Positions 30,873-44,595 of a DNA stretch of 64,000 nucleotides are shown in pieces. A program made the translations under genes and the position numbers. The DNA is from Motacilla alba alba (Eukaryota; Chordata; Aves; Passeriformes; Motacillidae), in the NCBI RefSeq assembly GCF_015832195.1, contig NC_052021.1:3286001-3350000 (forward strand), read 5' to 3'. Each line of letters begins with the position of its first letter. Position 1 is the stretch's first letter. The notes under the pieces are model-generated. The model saw only the letters and a program-made list of their open reading frames with translations. It was not told the origin of the DNA and searched no databases.

Positions 30873-31614
30873 TCAGCACTCCTCGATGAGCAGCTGCTCG
30901 GAGCTGTACAGCTTCTTCTTCATCACCCTGAAGCCCGTGCTCAGCTTCAGCGGCGCGAAGGCCGGCCCCGAGGCGAAGAGTCCCTGGATCTTGGGCCAGA
31001 GGCGGGAGTCCAGCCGGAGCACCAGGGTGAGCTGGAAGGTGGGCACCACGCCGGGGTCGGCGGCGATGCGCCCCACGTCGTGGCAGGCCTTGCCGTGCTC
31101 CACGCACAGGTCCAGGAGGGCGCCGCGCAGCCCGCAGGGTTCGCTGCACGCCAGGCGCAGCAGCTCGGCCCGCACCTGCGCCTGCAGCTGGGCCGGCATC
31201 AGCAGCCGCGAGCAGCGCCCGGCGCCCAGCGGGGCCCGGCCCAGCGCCGCCTGCACCACGTCCAGCAGGCTGGCGCACAGCAGCTCGTCCTCGGGGTCGT
31301 GCAGCAGCTCCAGGTCCATGTCCGGCAGGGAGACACCCTCGGCGTATTCGGCATCTGCGGAGGGGACAGAGGCGGGTCAGCGCCGGGGGTGCCGGTGGCT
31401 CTGGGACACACCGATCCCAGGGGTTCAGGGGTGTAACAGGGGCTCGGCACAGCACCGCCACCCCCTCCGCCCAGCGACCCCCATCCATCCTCCAACCCTT
31501 GAGGGACCCGCACTCACCTCCCTCCGAACCGGAGGCGCTGCCCAGAGACTCGCAGTCGGAGGTCTCCAGGCGGCCCCGCTCGCCGCCCGCCAGCCGCTCC
31601 CACAGCCCGGGCAT
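30873..31614 (-). CDS. DDIT4: DDIT4 / REDD1, stress-induced mTORC1 inhibitor, complete coding region
   Basis: REDD1 is a short-lived cytosolic protein induced by hypoxia, DNA damage, glucocorticoids and the integrated stress response; it inhibits mTORC1 through TSC1/TSC2. Coding exons on the minus strand are 31614-31518 and 31354-30873, joined across a 163-bp phase-1 intron (donor GTGAGT, acceptor CCTCCGCAG). They give 192 residues plus TGA; the human protein has 232. Family landmarks are [57 protein letters not shown] and the C-terminal [15 protein letters not shown]. The RLACSEP stretch aligns with the proposed 14-3-3 site of mammals, with Tyr replaced by Cys. The N-terminus ([17 protein letters not shown]) lacks the long Ser/Thr/Pro-rich segment of mammals. 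A separate 5' noncoding exon is not evident. Start choice rests on MPxLWxR. Confidence 0.95.
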
Positions 31615-31749
31615 GGCTCCGCGCACAGCACAACCCGCTGGGGCCCGGCTCCGCGCACAGCACAACCCGCTGGGGCCCGGCTCCGCGCACAGCACAACCC
31701 GCTGGGGCCCGGCTCCGCGCACAGCACAACCCGCTGGGGCCCGGCTCCG
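31615..31749 (-). repeat. 32-bp tandem repeat array forming the DDIT4 5' leader
   Basis: Four copies with period exactly 32 bp begin at 31615, 31647, 31679 and 31711, with a partial fifth from 31743. Each has GGCTCCGCGCACAGCAC followed by AACCCGCTGGGGCCC on the + strand. The array starts directly next to the ATG and fills almost the whole interval to the TATA box, so most of the leader is repeat. The copies appear identical. The unit contains no ATG in mRNA sense. Confidence 0.92.
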
Positions 31750-31756
31750 CCGCCGC

Positions 31757-31970
31757 TCTGCCCGCGCCGCCCGCGCCCCGCCCTTATATAGCCGCGGCAC
31801 GCCGGGCCACGCCCCCCTTCCTGCGCCCGCCAATGGGAGCGCGGGGCACGTCCGCGGCGTCTCTCCTGCCCGGTGACAGCGGGGAGGCCACGCCCCCTCC
31901 CTGGGCCACGCCCCCTGGCGGCCGGCGCGGCCCCGGGCGCTGCAAACGGGAGCCGCGGTTGCGTCAGGGC
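31757..31970 (-). promoter_or_regulatory. DDIT4: DDIT4 core and proximal promoter
   Basis: In minus orientation, a TATATAA box lies at 31790-31784, placing transcription start near 31755-31760. Upstream are an inverted CCAAT box (CCAAT on + at 31830-31834) and an ACGTG hypoxia-response core (31851-31847). Three GGCCACGCCCC boxes follow (+ coordinates 31805, 31886, 31904; Sp1/KLF type). A TTGCGTCA at 31959-31966 is a C/EBP-ATF half-site composite. These fit the hypoxia and ATF4 control known for DDIT4, but binding is inferred. Confidence 0.8.
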
Positions 31971-32304
31971 CGGCCCGGGCTCCCGGGGAGCCCCGGCCCC
32001 GCGCCCCCGCACCGCGCCCCCGGGCACCCCCAGCGCCCGGGCTCACCCCCGCAGCCCCGGGCCAGCCCATCGCTAGGGCACACGCATCACGTTCCGGTGG
32101 GGAAGGGGACACCCGCCGTGTCCCCGCGGTCCCCGACCCTCCGTGGGCCGGGAACAGTGAGGGTTCCCGTGTGGGTTACTGGGGTTTGATCCGCCCCGGC
32201 TTCCAGGGGCTGCCTGCGCGGTGGCACCGGCGCGGCACCGGCTGCTGCCCTGGCATGGGATGGCGCCGAGCCCTGCAGCCCCGCTCCGGGACAAACCCCA
32301 CCGG

Positions 32305-32400
32305 CAGCCCACCGTGCTCCCGGGGTCCCGTTCGCTCAGCCCACCGTGCTCCCGGGGTCCCGTTCGCTCAGCCCACCGTGCTCCCGGGGTCCCCTTCGCT
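32305..32400. repeat. Second 32-bp tandem repeat, three copies
   Basis: Period 32 bp, beginning at 32305, 32337 and 32369. Each carries CAGCCCACCGTGCTCC then CGGGGTCCCGTTCGCT, and the last has one changed base and a diverged end. It lies about 0.5 kb upstream of the DDIT4 TATA box and is unrelated in sequence to the leader array. Confidence 0.9.
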
Positions 32401-32477
32401 GGCCTTGTCCCGCTTGCCTAAGGCAGGAACGGATGGTGGAGTGAGACTTGTTGGAGATCAAGGGGTGCGGGGGCAGG

Positions 32478-32613
32478 GATGGGGTTCTGCCCAGCGCCAG
32501 GCTGCGGTAACCCCATCTGCCTCCCCTGGTGTCCCCTGGATCTGGGATGGGGTTCTGCCCAGTGCCAGGCTGCGGTAACCCCATCTGCCTCCCCAGGTGT
32601 CTCCCAGATCCCG
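32478..32613. repeat. 68-bp tandem duplication
   Basis: Copies at 32478-32545 and 32546-32613 share GATGGGGTTCTGCCCAG, GCCAGGCTGCGGTAACCCC and ATCTGCCTCCCC, with a handful of substitutions. It adjoins the 32-bp array upstream of DDIT4. Confidence 0.88.
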
Positions 32614-34026
32614 CCCGGGACACGCCCGAGCCCCCGGTGTGGCAGTGTCCCCCAGCCCGGGCCCTGCGTGCCGATCCCCGCGTACGTGACCTCTCCAAAG
32701 GCAGACCCTGAGGAGCGCAAGGAGCCCAGTGGCAGATAAAGGGCTTTGTTTGTCCTCCCGCTGCGCTGCCTGCGGCTTTATCGGAGGGGCTGAGCGCGCT
32801 CCGAAGCCACCTCGGGCCCTATCTCGCTCCTGTCCTTCCCGAGCCCGCAGGGATAAGGGCCCGGCGATAAACACGGTGCGGAGCACACGGGGCTCCGGTC
32901 CCCCACCCGCTGCCTGTGACCTGCCACCCAAAGGGGGCAGAAAGGGGTCTGGGCACCCCACCGGCAGCTGCAGCTGCTTTTTAGGGGTCAGAGCTTGAAT
33001 CCATCTGCATTTTGGGCGTGGAAGTCCAGGCTGGGGGAGCGGGTAGCATCCCAGGGAGCAGAGGAGAGGTGTGGGGAGTTGGGAACAAGTCCTGGCTTGC
33101 GCCTGCAGCTTGCAAGAGATACTCCTTCGGTTTTTGGGGCAGAAAATGAACAATCCCCCAACCCCCAGCTGTTAAAAATACACCCTAATATGTGCACGCT
33201 CAGCGGGACGGTGCTTGGGATCCTGTTTTCCACAAAATGCATCTCGTGGGTTATTTCTTCCCACAGCCACCAAGTCATTGGTACGAGTGCTGGCTGGGTG
33301 AGGCTGAAAATAGACGAGAATCTGCTGGTTTGGGGGGTCAAAACAGGGGGGAAGCAGCAAATAAACAAAAAAGAGGTAAAGGACCACAGGGAAGGCGCCT
33401 TGCTAAAAATAAGCTGGAATTCTACAGCCAAGCATAAATATTTTTCTTTCTTTGCCATAACATCTCCTGGTAGGCAGCGGAGCAAGCAGCTCTGGTGCGA
33501 TGGCAAGTTTGAAAGGGAAATGTAATTTTTGATCCCTGCAATAAAATAATCCAGCTGGGAGGGGAGGCAATGTGGGGCTGGCAGCTCCTTCTGCTTCCCA
33601 AAAGAAGCTGAGATCCAGGCCACTCCTCTGCAGCAGGGCCTCTAGGAATGGTTTTGGGCTGGAAAGCAAAGTTTTAGCTACAGTGTTGGTAATCCCTGCA
33701 CTTCCCCTCCCCTGGTCCTGCTGCTGGCAGTAAACCCAGCGTGGTTTCTGTGGAGGAGCAGCGTGCCTTTCCCCCTGACCTGCTGTCCTTTCTGGGAGAG
33801 CAGAGATTGAGGCTTTCCGGACAGTCTGTTCCCAGCCAGCTGTGCCTGTCCCCGTCTGGGATGAGATTTACTCCATCGCTCTGATTTCCAGCCTGGCTTT
33901 GCAAAGGGTTAAACGGGAGCCAGGGGGAGCGGCTGGCATTGGGGAGGGTCCTTGGCTGGGCCCCTGCCCGCGATCTGCTGAGCTCAGCGCTTTTGCAGGC
34001 TGCAGGGGGAGGGGGCTGGGAAGAAG

Positions 34027-34057
<31 letters not shown>

Positions 34058-36799
34058 GGAGGAGATGTACCGAGGGGCTCAGCGAGTGCTCTGGCTCACG
34101 TCGGGTGCACACGGAGCAAATTCCTGCCCCATGGGCTACTGCTATGGAGGAGTCCCTGAATTAATGTTTTTTTCCCAGCAGCTCTGTAGCCCAAAAAGCT
34201 GCTCTTAGGTAAATTTACACACTGTTTTGTCACACTGGGCTGGCACAGACACCGCTGGGATCCTTTGTGTCCAAGTAACAGAGGGGCCGAGGCCACGGTT
34301 TTTTCTGTGCCCCCTAAGTGCCTGGTGGGGTGGGTGTCCTTCACACCGGGTCCCTGGTTGTGGCTGGGGGTGACAGGCACACGAGGGGTGACCCTGCATC
34401 TCCGCAGCCCGTGGCCAGCTCTGACAGGTGAGCTTCGGCTGCGTGGGACGCGGTGGCAGGCCCCGGCGTGCTGCCGGCCGGGCAGGTCTGTGCCACAGCC
34501 AAACCTCGCGGGCCCGTCTCTCGCCCCTGGGACAAGCAGCTGCAGGAGCCGGGCGGAGGAACAAGGAACGTGCATCCACCGGGGCGGCCGGCAGCTTTAG
34601 GCAGCTGGGACGCCGAGCGCAGGGCCGAGTGCCGGGCCGGCACCGTGTCGTTCGCAGGGTGTGCGCTGCGGAACTCATCTGGCCTTGGGTGCTTCTGGGG
34701 GAAAAGATGGCAGAGGCTGTTTCTGGGGGTGCTGCCCCACGCTGCTGCATCCTCGACGTTGGGAGAGGCCTTCTCCGGCGGGCGGCCTGCCCGGGCGGCG
34801 AGGCGAGCGCGTGCCTTGGCGCCGTGGCCGGGTTGGGGCCGTGGCCAGCGGCGAGAGGAGCCGGGGAGGGGAGGTGTGAGCGGGGCTGTGCCGGTACATA
34901 ACGTTCTGCTGCGAGCACCCACAGGAAAACCAACGGCAGCTCTGAACGAGGCTCTTTGTTCGGCTCTTTTTTTATTGGCCCTCCCCTCCCCGCATCAACT
35001 TTTTCTGGCAGCTGCCGGGCTCCCTCCCCCCCGCGCTCCGCGCCCAGCTGAGCGGCCCCCCGAGCTCCTGGGACCCCGGGCCAGGGGGACGTGGGGCTTC
35101 CACACCCCAAGGAGAAATATCCACCGCTGGCGCAGCCCCACCGATCTGCAAAGCAGGAAATAGGTTGGTCTGGGAATTTCCAGCTGCCAGGGAAAACCTG
35201 GGTTTGGAGGAGGGGGAGCGTGGAAGGTTTTTGCCCGCACGGATCCCTCCAGTTCTCCCCGCCTTACATAAAGTGTTTACTGAGCGGGAGGAGGGAGCGG
35301 CCAACAACATGTTTTTGCATTCGTAGTACTGTACAGGGTGAACTTTTCACTTCCTCTCAATGGCTCTCACACATGTGTCTATTTTGGTGCTGGGCACACA
35401 TACAAACACACCATGTACAGCACAGAGCTGGGGACGTTCCCTGCTCCTGCTCTGTCCCAGCACAAGAAACCGCTGCAAAACAAGCAACGGGAGGAGGGCG
35501 AGGGGGATAAATCTCAGCCCCGCCGTGCTCTGGATCTGGACGGGGAAGTCTGGGCAACGCTTGGGCACTGCATCCCCTGGGCAGAGCTGCAGGCGCCGAG
35601 CCCCTGGCATCCCAGGAGGGCTGGCAGGGTGGAAAAGTTTCCCAAGTTGAGCAGTGAAAAGGAAAAGCTCTTTCTGTGCCTGATTGTGCTGGGTCAGCGA
35701 GCAGGGGTTACCAGCTGTGAGTGAGGGAGTTTGGGGGATCTGCTGCTCCGTTCCCAACCCCCACGATGATACGGGGTGAGGATTTTTTGGCAGGTTTGGC
35801 CAAGGTAGATGTAGATGGCTGGAGAGATCAGCATTAAAAATAGATGCCACCGAGCAAACAAAAAAGCACTCCCTTCTTTCTGGAGCAAGCCCATCTGGGA
35901 TGGAGTTTGAATCCCGCCTGCCGTCACGTTTGGAGCGCTCCTGGCCGCGGAGCCGCTGACTGTGCAGGAGGCCCCCGCAGAGCAGGGCCTGGCAGCTCTC
36001 CAAGGCTGGGGAGGAGGTTTTCCGGGCTGGGGCCGGGGCCGGGGCGGCCAGCGTGGGACAGTCTCAGCTGAGCTGCAGCCCTACGTGAGAACGCCCCTGC
36101 GCCGCTCCGGCAGCCGCGCCGTGAATTTCCACGGAGCTGGAATTGCGGCTTCACCTGCGGCTCAGGCAGCGGGGGGCTCTGGGTTGCCCAGAGCTGACTC
36201 TGGCACCGGAACTGATTTATTCACAGCAACAAACACAGAAGGTGGCTGTATACTTCTCCCCCTCAGTTTTAGCTAATTGCTGGTGATCTGAAATGGGGAT
36301 GGATCCCAGTTAATCTGTTTCAATGCAGATGCGGCTGGGCTGAAATAGTGAGTAAAAAATACAATCATCTCGTAAGTAAGATGCTGAAAATGGAAAAATC
36401 AGGCATCTGGAGCAGTAAATCAAATAATTGCTTGCATACAGTGCTGCTCCTACCCCCTGCTGGCCAGCAGAGCCACGGGGCGAGGGCTCTCATCCATGGA
36501 AAATCAACATGTTGAAATGGTTATGCCGGAACATGGAAATCCAGTTCCCTCCAAGAACAGAAGTGAAGTACAACCGAAAAACAAGATGATTGACATGGTT
36601 GGTTTTAAACCAGGGCCTTCTCCTCTGGCAGAGTTAAACCAGGTTTCAAATCTGACTTAAGCCACTTTTGAGCATGGTTTGGTTCCTCTCACATTGAACT
36701 TCAGTCTACCATCATGACAGTTTATCTGCCTCTGAGCCTCACTAAACCTCCTTAACTCCCAAACAGCTGATTCTTTCCCTCATCAGACCAGATAAAGAG
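32614..36799. other. Intergenic region DDIT4 / ANAPC16
   Basis: 4.2 kb upstream of DDIT4 and downstream of ANAPC16. It contains a MEF2-like CTAAAAATAAG at about 33402-33412, a GGA/GAA-rich purine run (34019-34060), a CpG-rich block (about 34400-34880) and a CTCF-like motif (36451-36466). No coding exon is recognised; open frames in the CpG-rich block look like GC-driven chance. Confidence 0.6.
36451..36466 (-). promoter_or_regulatory. CTCF-like motif
   Basis: TACCCCCTGCTGGCCA matches the reverse complement of the CTCF core (CCCCCTGGTGGCCA) at all but one core position. It lies about 350 bp beyond the ANAPC16 poly(A) signal. Motif match only. Confidence 0.45.
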
Positions 36800-37420
36800 T
36801 TTCAAAGACAGAGTTGTTTTATTGTCACGGAGAAATCTAATACAGAACAAAGAGGACAAAGTTTCAGGGTACTAAGAGACAGAGCAGTGTCCTGCCAGCG
36901 CTACCAGAGAAACGGTGATGAAGAGGGAACGGCTTGGGCAATGGCCGAGGCACTCCTGGAGGAGGTGACACCGCTTGGCCCCTCACCCGACCCTGGGACA
37001 GTTAGTGTCCATCCGCCAGCACGATGGCAGGGGCTGAGGAGAGCTTCTGGCATTTGCTCCAGAGGGTTTCCCCGCTCACCCAGCGCTCCGGCTGTGCTCC
37101 AGCCGAGTTACGAGGTCGCCCTCCCCGCAGCCACACTGTCCGTGTGCCCCCCTCTGTAAACAACACAGAGATTATCCAGGGGCTGTACAGCTGATCCTGC
37201 CTTCTAAGTTACAGGAACCAAGGCCTGCCAGCCTGTAAGGACCTACAGAATCTCGTCATTTCTGTTTATTGGCAGCTTTATGGGGGATCCCCATTCTCAA
37301 AAAAACCCACAGCCCCATCCTGCCGCTGCAGCTGTCAGCATCTGATAAATGGGGGGTGTTTTGAAGCCGGGCCAGGGAACGTTTTTCTTCTGCTCCCTGA
37401 CAGCAGCGATCCAGACACGC
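36800..37420 (-). other. ANAPC16: ANAPC16 3' untranslated region
   Basis: Minus-strand sequence from the ANAPC16 stop to just past an AATAAA. It includes GC-rich and AT-rich parts and has no coding potential recognised. Confidence 0.65.
36818..36823 (-). terminator. ANAPC16: ANAPC16 poly(A) signal
   Basis: AATAAA on the minus strand (TTTATT on +), about 600 bp after the ANAPC16 stop codon. Confidence 0.65.
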
Positions 37421-42829
<5,409 letters not shown>

Positions 42830-43345
42830 GATGCCTGGGCCTGTCACAGGAAGCCCCAGCCGACGCCTCAGGCGCCTCAGGCGCCGCCATCTTGGCGGGG
42901 GCGCTCCCGCCCCTGCGAGGCCACGCCCCCAGTGCCCATGGCCACGCCCACACACAGGCCACGCCTCCTCCTGCCCGCCCTCCTGCCCATGGCCCCTCCG
43001 AGCCGCTTCCCGGTGAGTGCGCAACCCACGCGCCGCCGCAGCCTCCGCCCTCCCCGCGCGCTCACGCCGTCGCCCTTCACCTTCCGGGCCGCCGCCGCCG
43101 CCTCCCGGCGCTCCCCGGTCCCGTGCCGAACCCTCTCTCCTTCCCCCGGCGGCCCGGACGGCGGCTCGGTGCGGGCGGCGCGCGTGGCCGCGCTCGCGGT
43201 GCATGATGGGGCGGGGCGCGCGCCACTTCCGGCGGGAGCGGGGGGAGGAGGGGGAGCGGGAGCAAGATGGCGGCAGCGGCGGCGGGGGAGCGGGGGCGCT
43301 GCGCTGCTCCCGCCGCCTTCCCGCAGCGGGGTCAGAGTAAAGCCG
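42830..43345. promoter_or_regulatory. Divergent CpG-rich promoter of ANAPC16 (-) and ASCC1 (+)
   Basis: A dense CpG block between head-to-head genes. It contains three GGCCACGCC boxes (42919, 42940, 42957), an ETS site ACTTCCGG (43225-43232) and a second GGAAGG-type ETS core near 43080. Two perfect CAAGATGGCGGC elements (YY1/TISU) face outward, one on minus at 42894-42883 and one on plus at 43263-43274. There is no TATA box. A noncoding ASCC1 exon probably ends at 43336 (GTAAAG donor), and an ANAPC16 one at about 43081. Both are inferred. Confidence 0.8.
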
Positions 43346-44579
43346 AGGGGCTCTCTTGCTGCAGTAGCCCCGGCGCCCCAGGAATTTGCGCGCTGCGGGC
43401 CCGGGTGGCCTGGAGTCGGTTCCCGCGGAGCCGCTCTGGGTGCTGCCGTCAGGAGCCGGATCCCGCAGCCCCAGTGCGCTCTGCCTCCCGCTGTCTCTGC
43501 TCGCTTTTCACAAGTCCTTGTGTCAAGAAATTGTGACACCAGTGTGTTAAAATTACAACTCCCGCCCCCCCCCAAAAAGTAAAAAAGCCTGCGTGGAAGC
43601 AAAAGCCCCAGCGAGTGGTTTTCCGTGGCTTTTCCCGTCATTGTGCGCAGTTGGCCTCTGCACTTCTTCCCTTGAGCCGCAGGAATCATTACTTTTATTG
43701 AAGTGTAATGGTTTTATTATCCGTGTGAGTTCAGATGATTGTGAGTCATTTCAAAAGGTGGGGCTCGAACTGAGGGGAGGGGTATTAACCTTCTCAGCCT
43801 GATGTCACTCTGTGATAAATGCTAGTTGCTTCTGAGGCAAGGTCTGAATTTTTTTCCTGCTCTGTTGCAGTGGACAGGTGAACCTTCTGACAAAGGCAAA
43901 TTTTTTTGGAGGAAACTATTTTCTGAGTAACAGATTCTGGTTTAAAATGGAGACAACCAATATTAAATGAACCATGCCAGTGAATGTAGAGATTCAAGTG
44001 CTGGAGATGTGAAATCTCTGACTGAACACTGCTGGCTCTTTGTTTTAGCACCATTAAATGTTCTCCACTCTAAACATTTTTAACTCAGTGCCAGCTAAAG
44101 CCCAAAGAAACTATGAAATGTCACATTGCCTGAGGTTACAGTGACTTTTAGCTGAAACCTGTGAGTTTCAGAGTTCCGTCACTTACACTGCCTAAATTTC
44201 CTGTTTCCACTTGATTGTGCTTTATGTGCTTGCCACTTCTCATCAGAGTGCTCTTTGATTGAGACACGTAAGGGTTGAGGAGCTGTTGCCTTTCTGAAGA
44301 CTCTGCATGGAGGAGCTTTTAGCTCAAGCAGGGGAGGTTGAGGTTGAATATTGGAAAGAAATTGTTCTCCTGTGAGGGTGGCCAGGCCCTGGCACATGTT
44401 GCTCACAGAAGCTGTGGCTGCCCCATCAGAGCAACCTGGGAATGTGGAAGGTGGCCCTGCCCGTGGCAGGGCGTTGGAGCGAGCTGAGCTTCGAGATCCC
44501 TGCCGAGCCAGTGTGCGAGGAAACCCTGAAAGGAGCTTTTCCTTGGCCTGGGTTAGCACAGCTGTCTGTGTTGTTGCAG
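43346..44579 (+). other. ASCC1: ASCC1 leader intron
   Basis: From the probable noncoding-exon donor (GTAAAG at 43337) to the acceptor at 44579. It contains the CR1 at 44340-44520, which ends about 60 bp before the start-codon exon. Nothing else is recognised. Confidence 0.55.
44340..44520 (+). mobile_element. CR1 LINE 3' fragment beside the ASCC1 start exon
   Basis: ATTGGAAAGAAATTGTTCTC, GGCCAGGCCCTGGCACATGT, AGAAGCTGTGGCTGCCCCAT and GGCCCTGCCCGTGGCAGG. The 3' terminus is degraded. It ends just upstream of the pyrimidine tract of the acceptor at 44579. Confidence 0.85.
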
Positions 44580-44595
44580 TAGGAGGAGGAGCAGC

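Noticed and set aside
30793..32112. A 439-codon minus-strand open frame across the DDIT4 locus
   Set aside because: It reads the first DDIT4 coding exon in frame, but then runs through the intron and crosses the second exon in a wrong frame. High GC content and the stop-free 32-bp repeats explain its length.
31615..32400. Regular 32-bp repeats as a possible CRISPR array
   Set aside because: The copies are directly abutting with no variable spacers, in a vertebrate gene leader. They are minisatellites.
34205..35163. Open frames of up to 301 codons in the CpG-rich intergenic block
   Set aside because: Overlapping frames on both strands, Ala/Pro/Arg/Gly-rich, with no family motif. This is expected by chance in GC-rich DNA.
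42877..43689. A 270-codon minus-strand open frame in the ANAPC16/ASCC1 promoter
   Set aside because: Ala/Arg/Pro/Gly-rich composition, overlapping a promoter with equally open frames on the other strand. No recognisable protein.
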